Below, piece by piece: positions 42,636 to 51,567 of a DNA stretch of 64,000 bases. Position 1 is the first letter of the stretch; every line of letters begins with the position of its first letter. The notes beneath the pieces are model-generated. The model saw nothing but the letters and a program-made list of their open reading frames with translations, was not told the DNA's origin and searched no databases. Position numbers and translations under genes: made by a program. The stretch covers positions 372,001 through 436,000 of the forward strand of contig JAWKUN010000004.1 in the NCBI GenBank assembly GCA_041398565.1, read 5' to 3'. The DNA is from DATGPD01 sp041398565. GTDB lineage: Bacteria; Planctomycetota; UBA1135; UBA2386.

Positions 42636-43202
42636 ATGGCGATCCGCGTCACCGAAGCCCGCAAGGGAATGGTCATCCGCTTCGAGGGTGAGCTGTTCCA
42701 GATCGAGAAGTACGACCACGTCACCCCAGGCAACTGGCGCGCGATCAACCACCTCTACCTGCGCAACATGAAGACCGGGCGCAAGAAGGAGGTGCGCATG
42801 AACTCGAGCGACAGCATCGAGCCCGTGTACATGGAGGCGCGCAAGGCGCAGTACGTGTACCGCGATGCCAACGGCTTCGTGTTCATGGACAACGAGAACT
42901 ACGAGCAGTACCACCTCAACGAGGAGGTGCTGCGCGACGCGATGAACTACATCGTCGAGGGCAGCACCGTCGACGTCGTCTACGTCGACAGCGCACCCCT
43001 CACCGTACAGCTGCCGCCGTCGGTGGTGCTCGAGATCGTCGAGTGCGAAGAGGCGGTCAAGGGCGACACCGTCAGCAACATCCAGAAGCTGGCCAAGCTG
43101 CAGACCGGACTCGAGGTCAAGGTGCCGCTGCACATCAAGGTCGGCGAGAGGGTGAAGGTCAACACCGACACCGGCGAGTTCACCGGGCGCGCCAACGAGT
43201 GA
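42636..43202 (+). CDS. efp: Elongation factor P with variant tip loop
   Basis: Helps ribosomes past polyproline stretches. The 188 aa protein has the KOW-like N-domain (VTEARKGMVIRFEGELFQIEKYDHVTPG), the OB domain (DNENYEQYHL, YIVEGSTVDVVYVDSAPLTVQLP) and the C-terminal OB domain ending VKVPLHIKVGERVKVNTDTGEFTGR. The tip loop reads PGNWRA where E. coli has PGKGQA: the modified lysine (Lys34 in E. coli) is Asn33, with Trp34-Arg35 next. It is therefore not a substrate of standard EpmA lysylation. The ATG at 42636 is clear. The following methyltransferase starts 7 bases after the stop, its GAGG site overlapping the efp stop region. Confidence 0.93.
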   Translation: MAIRVTEARKGMVIRFEGELFQIEKYDHVTPGNWRAINHLYLRNMKTGRKKEVRMNSSDSIEPVYMEARKAQYVYRDANGFVFMDNENYEQYHLNEEVLRDAMNYIVEGSTVDVVYVDSAPLTVQLPPSVVLEIVECEEAVKGDTVSNIQKLAKLQTGLEVKVPLHIKVGERVKVNTDTGEFTGRANE

Positions 43203-43209
43203 GGTCGAC

Positions 43210-43872
43210 ATGCCGCTCGACATGAAGGGCGACTGGAACAAGCGCGCCCGCGACGACGCCCGCTTCTACATCGCCACCTCGATCGAAGGTACGGAGGCGG
43301 CGTTCGACGCGTCGGGCAAGAGCGACGTCGGCCACTTCTTCGACGGTCTCGGCGAACTCCTGCACGGCGATCAGGTGGTCCTCGACATCGGTTGCGGCAT
43401 CGGGCGCATGGACCGGCACATCGCCCCGCGCGTGGCGCGGCTGGTCGGCATCGACGTCTCCGGCGAGATGGTGGCGCGCGCACGCGCCCGGCTCGGCGAC
43501 CTCGGCAATGTCGAGTTCGTCGAGGGCGACGGCACATCCCTGCGGCCGCTGGGCGACGCCACCTTCGGGCTGGTGTTCTCGCACATCGTCTTCCAGCACA
43601 TCCCTCGGTTCGTCACGCGCGGCTACTTCCGCGAAGTCCACCGTGTACTGCGCACGGGCGGCGAGTTCGTGTTCCAGCTGCCCGAGGCCGTCCCCGGCGC
43701 ACCCCAGGATCCGCCCGACGACGACACCTTCGAGATGCGCTTCTGGCGCGAAGAGGACGTGCGGGCCGAACTCGAGGCGTGCGGCTTCACTTGGCTCGAG
43801 TGCCGACGTTTCGCCATCGACACGCCCGACCTCGCCGGCCTCAACTATCTGCGCCTACGCGTGCGCAAGTAG
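43210..43872 (+). CDS. SAM-dependent methyltransferase coupled to efp
   Basis: A 220 aa class I methyltransferase: motif I VVLDIGCGIGRMDRHIAPRV, ARLVGIDVSGEMV (strand 2 end), GNVEFVEGDGTSL, and HRVLRTGGEFVFQLPE (motif III region). It starts 7 bases after the efp stop with GAGG just upstream, so it is probably co-translated with EF-P. The substrate is unknown; proximity suggests EF-P or a ribosome-associated target, but this is inference, and a metabolic methyltransferase would look the same. It converges with the pseudouridine synthase gene, 7 bases away. Confidence 0.85.
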   Translation: MPLDMKGDWNKRARDDARFYIATSIEGTEAAFDASGKSDVGHFFDGLGELLHGDQVVLDIGCGIGRMDRHIAPRVARLVGIDVSGEMVARARARLGDLGNVEFVEGDGTSLRPLGDATFGLVFSHIVFQHIPRFVTRGYFREVHRVLRTGGEFVFQLPEAVPGAPQDPPDDDTFEMRFWREEDVRAELEACGFTWLECRRFAIDTPDLAGLNYLRLRVRK

Positions 43873-43879
43873 GCGCGCC

Positions 43880-44869
43880 TCACGGGCGCAGCGCCGCAGG
43901 CGGCGGCGACTCGACCGCCAGGTCGGCGCCGGTGACCGGATGCCGACAGCGCAGACGCCAAGCGTGCAGGTGCAGCCGCGCGGCGCGGTCGTCGCGGCCG
44001 TAGCGTCGGTCGCCGACGATCGGCAGCCCACGGCTGGCCAGGTGCACGCGGATCTGGTGCGTCCGCCCGGTCAGAAGCTGCACGGCCAGCAGTGCATTCG
44101 CCCCCCGCTGCGCCAGCCGCACGAAGCGCGTGTGTGCAGCGATGCCCACCTCGGCGTCGGCCACCATGCGCGGACCCGTGCGGCGGTCGGGCTGTCGGGC
44201 CAGCGCCAGGTCGATGTCGCCGCCCTCCGGCGCGGTGCCGTGCACCAGCGCCAGGTACGTCTTCTCGACCGCACCCTGCCGGAGCAGCTCCGCGAACCCG
44301 CGCAGCCCCGGCGCACTCAGACCGAACACCACGAGGCCCGAGGTGTCCCGGTCGATGCGATGCGCCGGCGCGATGCGGAAGGTGTGGCCACGACCGGCGC
44401 CGAACTGCGCTCGCACCCGTGCGACGAGATCGTCGTGCACGCCGCTGCCAGAGTGCAACGCCAGACCCGAGGGCTTGGCCACCACCAGGAGGTCGGCGTC
44501 TCGGTGCAAGACTTCGATGTCCTTGCCCGGCGACCGGACTTCGACCGGCGCGCGAACCGCCGAGGGGGCGAAGCCCGGGCCGCACTCGACCGCGTCGCCG
44601 GCGCACAGGCGGTAGGCGCCGTCCACCGTCTTGCCGTTGACGCGGATCGAGCCGCGGCGAAGACCACGGAAGATCTGGCCGAGGGGGTTCTGCGGCAGCA
44701 CCTTGCGCAAGAAGCGGTCGAGCCGCTGCCCGGCGTCGTCGGGACCGATGAGGAGGGACGTCAAGGGTGCCGATGATCGGGCGTCCGCGCCAACGGACAA
44801 GAACCGGCCGATGTTGGCCGATGGAACGTAGTTTGCGTAAACGCTGCGTCGCTCCGCCACACCGGCCAT
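43880..44869 (-). CDS. RluA-family pseudouridine synthase
   Basis: Converts uridine to pseudouridine in 23S rRNA or tRNA. The 329 aa protein has an S4 RNA-binding domain (residues about 45-100, RLDRFLRKVLPQNPLGQIF; SIRVNGK) and the catalytic core with Asp173 in HRIDRDTSGLVV, plus LTGRTHQIRVHLA and GDRRYG. It is closest in layout to RluC. Specificity for particular rRNA positions is not determined by sequence alone. The ATG at 44869 follows AAGGGA. It is divergent from the HEAT-repeat gene. Confidence 0.9.
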   Translation of the reverse strand: MAGVAERRSVYANYVPSANIGRFLSVGADARSSAPLTSLLIGPDDAGQRLDRFLRKVLPQNPLGQIFRGLRRGSIRVNGKTVDGAYRLCAGDAVECGPGFAPSAVRAPVEVRSPGKDIEVLHRDADLLVVAKPSGLALHSGSGVHDDLVARVRAQFGAGRGHTFRIAPAHRIDRDTSGLVVFGLSAPGLRGFAELLRQGAVEKTYLALVHGTAPEGGDIDLALARQPDRRTGPRMVADAEVGIAAHTRFVRLAQRGANALLAVQLLTGRTHQIRVHLASRGLPIVGDRRYGRDDRAARLHLHAWRLRCRHPVTGADLAVESPPPAALRP

Positions 44870-44925
44870 GGCGTCCCTTGAGGGGGCGGCCCTGGCAGCC
44901 TGGCGGGCCGGCCTGTGATCCTTCG

Positions 44926-46371
44926 ATGCACGACTTCGCTCACCGAACGTTCGAAAGCGCGCTGCTCGCGCTCGCGGCGTGCTCCCTCGCCGGCCCGTTG
45001 CGTGCGCAGGACCCGGTCGCCCCGCGCTTCGGTGACGTCGATGCCATCGCGGTTCGGGCCCTCGACGCCCGCGACCCCACCACCCGGGGCGAGGCCGCCC
45101 TGTGGCTGGCCGACTCGGGCAAGCTGGAGCACTACCAGGCGATCCTCACGACGGCCGAGGACAAGGCCGCCCCGGCGCGCCACCGTGCGATCCTGGCGGT
45201 CGGTCGCCTCGGCGCCCCCGGGGCCGAGGCGTTCCTCGGACGGATCCTGCACGATGCTCCACCCGACGCCGCCGACGCTGCCCTCGCGGCTTTCGCCCTG
45301 GGTGCTCTGAGCGACCAGGTGCCGACCCCAGCGATCGACGGACTCCTGGAGCGCGTGCAGGGCGGCAGCCGACGGCGCAACCTGCCGCTCCTGACGTCCT
45401 TGCTGGGCGGTCTCGCCAGCCGAGAGCATCCGGCGCGCGTGACGGCGCTGCGCGGGCTGCGCGACGACGAGGTGAACCGCGACGAGGTCGTGCCGCTCCT
45501 CGCGCAGGCAGCGTTGGGCCGCAGCGGGGTCCCCCTCGACGCGCCCCAACGGGAACGTTGGCTCGCGTCGGACAGTGCCCGCATGCGCACAGCGGCCCTG
45601 GAGACCTGGCTGCGGGACGGCAAGCTGCCGCAAGAGGCGAAAGCGCGGGTATCGCGCTTGGCCCGCACCGACCGCGACGCGACGGTCCGGGCGACCGCCC
45701 TTCACATCCTCGCCCATCACCTCGACGAGGGCGTGCTCGGCCTCGCCGACCGTGCCCTGCACGGGCGGGACGCAGTCGAAGTCGGCGCCGCCGCGCGCAT
45801 CCTGCTGGGTCTTGCCGGCGAGGCCCGGCGGGGCGAGATCGAGGATCTGGCACGCGCTCCGTCGACGTCCCCGGCCATCCGAGTGGCACTCCTCGACGCG
45901 CTCGGTCGCGGCGTTTCCGGACGGACTCTCATGGACTGTGCCGAGCGAACCCGCGACGCACGCGTCCCGACACAGGTGCGGGTGGCGAGCGCGTTGCTTC
46001 TGGCTCGGGCGGAGTCGGCGCTGGCAGAATCGACCTTGCTCGATCTGTTCCACACCCTGGCCGAACCCGAGGCGATCGCGGCCATCGCGCGTGAGCTCCA
46101 CCAGTCCGGTCAGCTACCTCTCGCGGCGACGCGACTCACGACCCCTGACGCCGCATCCACCCCCACCGCGCTCGCCGCCCACGTCGAAGGCGTGGCGCGG
46201 GTCGACGCCGTCCTCGGCACCGAGCTGCTTCTCGCCCTGGTCGAGGCCGAGCGCCTTCGCGAGGCGAGCCTCGGCCTCGGACTGGGCGCGCTGCGGCGGG
46301 CCCGGGTGGTGGCGATCTCGCCGGCGTTGCTCGCGCTCGTACCAGAAGCCGTCGCAGCCCTATCGCCCTAG
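44926..46371 (+). CDS. Exported HEAT-repeat protein
   Basis: A 481 aa exported protein with signal peptide (TFESALLALAACSLAGPLRAQ) and tandem HEAT/PBS-lyase-like repeats, for example ARHRAILAVGRLGAPGAEAFLGRIL and SARMRTAALETWLRDGKL. Such repeats form a curved helical scaffold for protein binding; there is no enzyme motif. The ATG at 44926 starts an exported sequence directly. The stop codon is part of a 14-bp tandem duplication. It is similar in style to the HEAT region of the anti-sigma factor at 37482-39158. Confidence 0.78.
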   Translation: MHDFAHRTFESALLALAACSLAGPLRAQDPVAPRFGDVDAIAVRALDARDPTTRGEAALWLADSGKLEHYQAILTTAEDKAAPARHRAILAVGRLGAPGAEAFLGRILHDAPPDAADAALAAFALGALSDQVPTPAIDGLLERVQGGSRRRNLPLLTSLLGGLASREHPARVTALRGLRDDEVNRDEVVPLLAQAALGRSGVPLDAPQRERWLASDSARMRTAALETWLRDGKLPQEAKARVSRLARTDRDATVRATALHILAHHLDEGVLGLADRALHGRDAVEVGAAARILLGLAGEARRGEIEDLARAPSTSPAIRVALLDALGRGVSGRTLMDCAERTRDARVPTQVRVASALLLARAESALAESTLLDLFHTLAEPEAIAAIARELHQSGQLPLAATRLTTPDAASTPTALAAHVEGVARVDAVLGTELLLALVEAERLREASLGLGLGALRRARVVAISPALLALVPEAVAALSP

Positions 46372-46396
46372 ATCTGTCGCCGTAGGTCTGTCGCCG
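46369..46396. repeat. 14-bp tandem duplication covering a stop codon
   Basis: Two copies of TAG[AG]TCTGTCGCCG (46369-46382 and 46383-46396) differ at one base, with a degenerate third start (CAGATCCGCC). The TAG of the first copy is the stop of the HEAT-repeat gene. Confidence 0.8.
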
Positions 46397-46469
46397 CAGA
46401 TCCGCCATCGCGAGGTGCAGGGCGGGGGCCTTCTCCGGAGTGCGATCCTCGCGCCCGCCGCCGCGCGCC

Positions 46470-48236
46470 TCACGGCCGCCGGCGGAAGTAGCGCTCGAGC
46501 TCGCTCCAGGTGAAGGTCAGCGTGGTCGGGCGCCCGTGCGGACAGTTGTGCGGGTGCTGCAGCCGAGACGCCTGCGCCAAGAGGGCTTCGCTCTCCTGCG
46601 GCGTCAGCCGATCGCCACTCATCACCGCCGCGCGGCAGGCCATGCTGTGAAAGCGCTCGGCGACGAGATCCGCCGCGGTCTCGCGCTCGCCGAGGCCGCG
46701 ACCGAGAAGGAAGGTCTCGAGGATCGCCCGGGGCGACGCCCGCGTCAGCACCGCTGGCACACCGTGCACGGCCACGGCAACCCCGCCGAAGTCCTCGACG
46801 AGAAAGCCCTCCTGGCGCAAGGTTGCCTGGGCGGCCAGCACGTAGGCCTTGTCCTGCGCGGGGAGCTCGATGATCTCCGGCACCAGGAGACGCTGCACGG
46901 CCGCCGGCTGCCCTTGTCCTCGTTGCCGCAGTTGCTCGTAGATGACCCGCTCGTGTAAGGCGTGTTGGTCGACGACCACCAGGCCCTGTTCGCCCTCGAA
47001 CAAGAGGTAGAGGTCGCGGACCTGCAGGACCTCGGGCACGGCGCGCGCCGCGGCCGGGAAGGCCGCTGGCCCCCGCGGTTCCGACGGCGGCACCTCGCGC
47101 ACCTCCGCCGCCGCCGACGCTGCGGCGGTCGACGGTGGGGTCGGCGCCGCGGACAGCGGACGCGCGAACAGATCGCGCGGCAGGTCCGGGAAGCCGCTGC
47201 TCGCCTTCGGCCGGTCGCGACCGACGCCGAGCCCGGCCGCCTCGGCTGTCCGTCCGGTTCCGGCCAACGCCTGCTGCGCCGCCGCGTGCAGAAGGCCGCC
47301 GATACGCCGCTCGTCGGCGAAGCGCACCTCCGCCTTGGTCGGGTGCACGTTGACGTCGACCTCGTGCGGCGGCAGCGACAGGTGAAGCGCGTACACCGGG
47401 TAGCGTCCCGGCATGAGGAAGTCGCGGAAGGCCTGCCGCACGGCAAAGGTCACGGTGCGGTCGCGCGCCACGCGCCCGTTGACGAACAAGAACTCCAGTG
47501 TCGAGTCGCGGCGCGCGAAGTCGGGGCCGGCGACGACTCCTGCGACGACGTGGTCGCCGACCGCGTGGCGCACGTCCACCAGGCCCCGCCCGAGTTCGTG
47601 GCCGAACGCGCGCGCGAATCGGTGCCGCAGTGACTCACCCGCCGGCAAGCGCAGCGCGTCCCGACCCTCGACACAGAGGGTGAAATCGACGTCGAGGTGC
47701 GCCAGAGCCAGACGCGCCATCAGGTCCTGGATCCGCGCCCGCTCGGCCTGAGGCGTGCGCAAGAACTTGCGCCGCGCCGGCGTGTTGAAGAACAGCTCGC
47801 GCACCTCGATGGTGCTGCCCGGCGGCACGCCACACGGTCGCACCGGCGACAACACGCCACCCTCGCAGGCGATCTCGGCGCCGACGTCAGCCTCGTGGCG
47901 ACGACTCTTGATCGTCACCCGAGCGACCGAGCCGATCGACGCCAGTGCCTCGCCCCGGAAACCGAGACTGGCGATGTGGTCGAGGTCGGTCACCGACGCC
48001 AACTTGCTGGTCGCATGGCTGGCGAAGGCCAACGGCAGGTCCTCCGGCACGAAGCCGCCGCCGTCGTCGATCACCCGGATGGCGGCAAGCCCGCCTTCCT
48101 TGAGTTCGATGCGCACGCGCCGCGCGCCGGCGTCCAGGCTGTTCTCGACCAGCTCCTTGACGACCGAGAACGGGCGCTCGATCACCTCGCCCGCCGCGAT
48201 CTGGTTGACGACGTCGGGCGGCAGGACGCGGATCAC
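46470..48236 (-). CDS. mutL: DNA mismatch repair protein MutL
   Basis: Couples MutS recognition to strand excision. The 588 aa protein has the GHKL ATPase domain: QIAAGEVIERPFSVVKELVENSLDAGA with the Mg-binding Asn, DDGGGF, and TSKLASVTDLDHIASLGFRGEAL. The C-terminal dimerisation domain has the endonuclease motif DQHALHERVIYE (residues 423-434, DQHA-x2-E-x4-E), with CRAAVMSGDRL and CPHGRP further on. This predicts a nicking MutL, as in bacteria without MutH, so strand discrimination would not depend on Dam methylation. The GTG at 48236 overlaps the holA stop (GTGA). The Pro/Ala linker at about 360-400 separates the domains. Confidence 0.95.
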   Translation of the reverse strand: MIRVLPPDVVNQIAAGEVIERPFSVVKELVENSLDAGARRVRIELKEGGLAAIRVIDDGGGFVPEDLPLAFASHATSKLASVTDLDHIASLGFRGEALASIGSVARVTIKSRRHEADVGAEIACEGGVLSPVRPCGVPPGSTIEVRELFFNTPARRKFLRTPQAERARIQDLMARLALAHLDVDFTLCVEGRDALRLPAGESLRHRFARAFGHELGRGLVDVRHAVGDHVVAGVVAGPDFARRDSTLEFLFVNGRVARDRTVTFAVRQAFRDFLMPGRYPVYALHLSLPPHEVDVNVHPTKAEVRFADERRIGGLLHAAAQQALAGTGRTAEAAGLGVGRDRPKASSGFPDLPRDLFARPLSAAPTPPSTAAASAAAEVREVPPSEPRGPAAFPAAARAVPEVLQVRDLYLLFEGEQGLVVVDQHALHERVIYEQLRQRGQGQPAAVQRLLVPEIIELPAQDKAYVLAAQATLRQEGFLVEDFGGVAVAVHGVPAVLTRASPRAILETFLLGRGLGERETAADLVAERFHSMACRAAVMSGDRLTPQESEALLAQASRLQHPHNCPHGRPTTLTFTWSELERYFRRRP

Positions 48237-49318
48237 GTCGCCCTCCCGAAGTAGCGCGCGACCATGGCCTCGAGCAGGCGCTGCGGATCCTCGCCGGTCC
48301 GGCGCAAGCGCCGCTGCGTGTCGAGCAGCAGAGCCAGACCTCGGCGCAAGCGCGGCTCGGGGTTGCCCTCGACCTGGCGCACGAAACGGTCGGCGAACAC
48401 GCGCACGCCAAGCTCTTGCGCCACCTGCTCGGCGGCGACGCCGCGGTCGAACAAGAGCCGACCGCGGTGCGCCTTGCCGATGGCCTGGTGCAGCCAGCTC
48501 ACCACGAACGGGAACACCCCGCCGCGATCCATGGCGCTGCCGTCGCGGCTCTTGACGCCGCGCGCGAACATAGCGTCGAGCGACCGCAGGCAACGGGCCC
48601 GATCGTGGTCGAGCACCGCCTCGGCCAGCTCGAAGGGTGTGGACTCGAAAGCGCAGGTGAGCTTGCCGCGCAGGTCGTCGGGTTGCAGCGGTCGTGCCTT
48701 GGCCGCGGCGCGCACCGCCGGCTGCGCCCCCAGGCGCTCGAGCTCCGCCACCAACGACGCCGGATCCTTGCCGACCGTGACCACCAGCACGTAGGCAGCC
48801 GCCGGCGACAGCGGCACGCCGTGCGCACGCGCACGCAGCCCCACCCACCCCACGAGTTCGGCCTCGAGCGGACTCCGCTTGCGATCGTACGGCTCGGCAT
48901 AGAGATCGCGGAACTCGTAGCAGTCGGCCGCTGCGAGCGCCTTGCCCAGCTTGGTTCGCTTGTCGAACTTGGCAGCCTCGACGACCAACCCGCAACCGGC
49001 CGCGATGGCCGGGACCGTGCGCACGACCTCGTCGCCGTGCTGGTCGAGCCAGCCTTCTGCCCGCCGCACGACGAGCCAGGCACCGCCGCCGAAGAGGTTG
49101 CCGCCGCGCAATGCGTCCAGTTCGCGGCCGTCGGTGGCAGCCTGGTGGCCATCCAGGGTGCGCAGATCGCGACCGGCCGGCACCGCGGCCAGAGCGCTGT
49201 CGAGAGCTTCGCGCCGGAAGAACGGCGACGGACCGGTGACCACCGTGACCGGCGCCAGCCCCTCCCTCGCCCGGCGACGCAGGCGGTCGAGTTCCTTCTC
49301 GGGATTGGGAACGGCCAT
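48233..49318 (-). CDS. holA: DNA polymerase III delta subunit
   Basis: Opens the sliding clamp as part of the clamp loader. The 361 aa protein has the N-terminal module (APVTVVTGPSPFFRREALDSAL, RTLDGHQAA) and then a clamp-loader AAA+-like middle (GNLFGGGAWLVVRRAEGWL). The C-terminal collar includes FDRGVAAEQVAQELGVRVF. The delta subunit lacks a full Walker A, as expected. The ATG at 49318 is 4 bases after the ubiA stop, and its stop overlaps the mutL start. Sequence divergence is normal for HolA. Confidence 0.88.
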   Translation of the reverse strand: MAVPNPEKELDRLRRRAREGLAPVTVVTGPSPFFRREALDSALAAVPAGRDLRTLDGHQAATDGRELDALRGGNLFGGGAWLVVRRAEGWLDQHGDEVVRTVPAIAAGCGLVVEAAKFDKRTKLGKALAAADCYEFRDLYAEPYDRKRSPLEAELVGWVGLRARAHGVPLSPAAAYVLVVTVGKDPASLVAELERLGAQPAVRAAAKARPLQPDDLRGKLTCAFESTPFELAEAVLDHDRARCLRSLDAMFARGVKSRDGSAMDRGGVFPFVVSWLHQAIGKAHRGRLLFDRGVAAEQVAQELGVRVFADRFVRQVEGNPEPRLRRGLALLLDTQRRLRRTGEDPQRLLEAMVARYFGRAT

Positions 49319-49322
49319 GAGT

Positions 49323-50180
49323 TCAAACGTAGACGGCGAGGACGGTCGCCGACAACAGGGCCAACCCGACCAAACCGTTCATGGTGAAGAAGGCGCTGTT
49401 CATCCGGCTCAGGTCGTCCGCTCGCAGCAGGCGGTGTTCGTAGCCGAGGAACAGAGCTGCCAGCGCGACGCCGACCTGGTACACGGCGCCAAGCCCAGCC
49501 TTCCAGCCGAACAGCGCGAAGAGCGCCACCGCGACCACGTGCAGGCATCGACTGGCGATCAGAGTGCGCGCCACTCCCACGCGCGCCGGGAGCGAGCGCA
49601 GGCCGTGGGCACGGTCGAAGGCAGCGTCCTGGCAGGCATACAGCATGTCGAAACCCATCACCCAAGCCACCACGCCGAGCCCCAGCCAGCACGCCGGCAG
49701 CAGCTGCATGTCGAAACGGCCGGTCGCGGCGAGCCACGCGGCCGGCGGTGCCAGACCCAGCGCGAGGCCGAGCCACGCGTGGCTGAGGCTGGTGAAGCGC
49801 TTGGCGTGGCTGTAGCCCAGGAGCACCGCCAACACCGGCAATGACAGATACAAGCACAGCCGGCTCAGAAAGCCGGCGCTGATCACGAAGCCGGCGCTGG
49901 CCAGCACCACCAGCAGCCGCGCCGCCGCCGGCCGGACGACACCGCTGGGGATCTCGCGCCCCCGCGTACGCGGGTTGAGCACGTCGACGTCACGATCGAC
50001 CAGGCGATTGTAGGCCATGGCCGCGGTGCGGGCGCACACCATCGCCAGCACGATCAGCGCCAGCAACCGCGGACTCGGCCGGCCGTCGGTCGCGACCAGG
50101 AGCGCCATGATCGCGAAGGGCAGCGCGAACACCGAGTGCGAGAACTTGACCAGCGACAGGTAGGTGCGCAGCGACGCCAT
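49323..50180 (-). CDS. UbiA-type polyprenyltransferase (menaquinone pathway)
   Basis: Attaches a polyprenyl chain to an aromatic quinone precursor at the membrane. The 285 aa protein has both Asp-rich motifs: AYNRLVDRDVDVLNPRTRGRE and LYACQDAAFDRAHG. It has about eight transmembrane helices. It is close to MqnP/UbiA-family proteins of the futalosine route. The ATG at 50180 overlaps the ubiX stop (TGATG) and is preceded by GGGAGG. It is co-transcribed with ubiX and the ubiE/menG-like gene, so it probably acts in menaquinone rather than ubiquinone synthesis; that choice is inference. Confidence 0.85.
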   Translation of the reverse strand: MASLRTYLSLVKFSHSVFALPFAIMALLVATDGRPSPRLLALIVLAMVCARTAAMAYNRLVDRDVDVLNPRTRGREIPSGVVRPAAARLLVVLASAGFVISAGFLSRLCLYLSLPVLAVLLGYSHAKRFTSLSHAWLGLALGLAPPAAWLAATGRFDMQLLPACWLGLGVVAWVMGFDMLYACQDAAFDRAHGLRSLPARVGVARTLIASRCLHVVAVALFALFGWKAGLGAVYQVGVALAALFLGYEHRLLRADDLSRMNSAFFTMNGLVGLALLSATVLAVYV

Positions 50181-50821
50181 CACGCCTCCCCTTCGTCCCA
50201 GGCCGACGCGCTGCTGGACGGCGGAGTCTGCCAGCGGCGGACGATGGCGTGGTCGAGGCCGAGGCTGCCCAGGACCTTGGCGACCACGAAGTCGACGAGG
50301 TCCTGCACCGTCTGTGGCTTGTGGTAGAAGCCCGGCATCGCCGGCATGAGCACGGCGCCGGCTTCGACCAGGGTCAGCATGTTGCGCAGGTGGATGCGCG
50401 ACAACGGTGTCTCGCGCGGGACCACGACCAAGCGGCGCCCCTCCTTGAGGGCCACGTCGGCCATCCTCTCCACCAGGTTGCTGCTGAAACCGTGCGCGAC
50501 CCGAGCCAGCGTGCCCATGCTGCATGGCACCAGCACCGTGGCCGCGATGCCGGCGCTGCCGCTCGCCGGCGCTGCCTCCACCGCCGCCGGGTCGTGGACT
50601 TGCAGCCGAGCACGCAGGGACGCAGGGAACAACCCGGCGAGATCGGGGCGACCGAGATCCAACTTCGCACCGGCCTCGTGCACCAAGACCCGACACGCCG
50701 CGGGCGTGGCCACGAGGTGAACGCTGTGTCCAGCCCCGAGCAGCACCTCGACCAGGCGCAAGCCATAGGCGATGCCGGACCCGCCACACAGTCCCACGGC
50801 GAACGCTCGAGGCTCAGGCAT
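50180..50821 (-). CDS. ubiX: UbiX-like flavin prenyltransferase
   Basis: Makes prenylated FMN, the cofactor of UbiD-type decarboxylases. The 213 aa protein begins FAVGLCGGSGIAYGLRLVEVLL (flavin-binding glycine segment) and has MGTLARVAHGFSSNLVERMADVALKEGRRLVVVPRETPLS, a conserved UbiX region. No ubiD is in the window. It overlaps the CPBP protease gene by 8 bases and the ubiA start by 1 base, so it sits in the quinone cluster. The function is likely in quinone ring decarboxylation. Confidence 0.9.
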   Translation of the reverse strand: MPEPRAFAVGLCGGSGIAYGLRLVEVLLGAGHSVHLVATPAACRVLVHEAGAKLDLGRPDLAGLFPASLRARLQVHDPAAVEAAPASGSAGIAATVLVPCSMGTLARVAHGFSSNLVERMADVALKEGRRLVVVPRETPLSRIHLRNMLTLVEAGAVLMPAMPGFYHKPQTVQDLVDFVVAKVLGSLGLDHAIVRRWQTPPSSSASAWDEGEA

Positions 50822-51563
50822 GGTGCGTCAGGTAGTAGTGGATGTCGTAGAGGGCGTGGGTGTAGACGGCCACCCCGAAGCCGCGCACCACGAACAGGAA
50901 GCCGAGGAGCAGTCCAGCTGCCACCCGGAACACGAACACCGTGCGCTCGATGGGCGGCGCCCCCGGGCCGACGTGATGGAACAACGAGAACACGAAGGCG
51001 GCGCCGACCACGGCCAGGACGGCGGCGGTGGTCCGCGGCAAGTGGGCAACCTCGCAAGGCCGCGTCAACAGCAGGGTCAGGATCGACACCAGCGCCAGGC
51101 GGAAGACCAACTCCTCGAAGAGACCCGCGCCGATCGAGGCCACGAGGTCGGCCGCCAGCCGGCCGGCAGGCACCCCGATCAGCAGCCGGGGCGAGGATGC
51201 CGCCAGCGCCGACGCCGTGGGACCGAGCATGAGGCCGTACACGGCGCCCTCGAGAGCGATCACGGCGGCGACGCGGACCCAGGGCACGTCGCGCCGGTGC
51301 AACGACCACGCCGCCCCGAGCACCGTGCACGCCACGACGAGCCGCATCATGGTGATGGCGTGGGGTCCCAGCGCCCGCAGACTCTCGCCCACCAGCACCT
51401 CGGCGCCGTTGCGCTCGGCGGGCGCCAGCAGCAAACGAAGTCCCTCGTACAGCAGCCACAGCGGCAGCACCGCGAACAAGCTCATGGCCGGGTCGCGCGA
51501 CCAGGCGAAGTAGCCGGCGCTCGGAGCGCGAGGCGGGGGCTTCTTGGCGCGCGCCGTGGCCAT
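50814..51563 (-). CDS. CPBP-family intramembrane protease
   Basis: A 249 aa integral membrane protein of the CPBP (CaaX-protease/bacteriocin-processing) family. It has about seven transmembrane segments and the three active-site motifs: EELVFR, FSLFHH and a histidine in THALYDIHYY. The ATG at 51563 follows the ubiE/menG stop by 4 bases. The job of CPBP proteins in bacteria is mostly unknown; here it lies between ubiE/menG and ubiX and is probably expressed with them rather than part of the pathway. Confidence 0.82.
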   Translation of the reverse strand: MATARAKKPPPRAPSAGYFAWSRDPAMSLFAVLPLWLLYEGLRLLLAPAERNGAEVLVGESLRALGPHAITMMRLVVACTVLGAAWSLHRRDVPWVRVAAVIALEGAVYGLMLGPTASALAASSPRLLIGVPAGRLAADLVASIGAGLFEELVFRLALVSILTLLLTRPCEVAHLPRTTAAVLAVVGAAFVFSLFHHVGPGAPPIERTVFVFRVAAGLLLGFLFVVRGFGVAVYTHALYDIHYYLTHHA

Positions 51564-51567
51564 CGAC

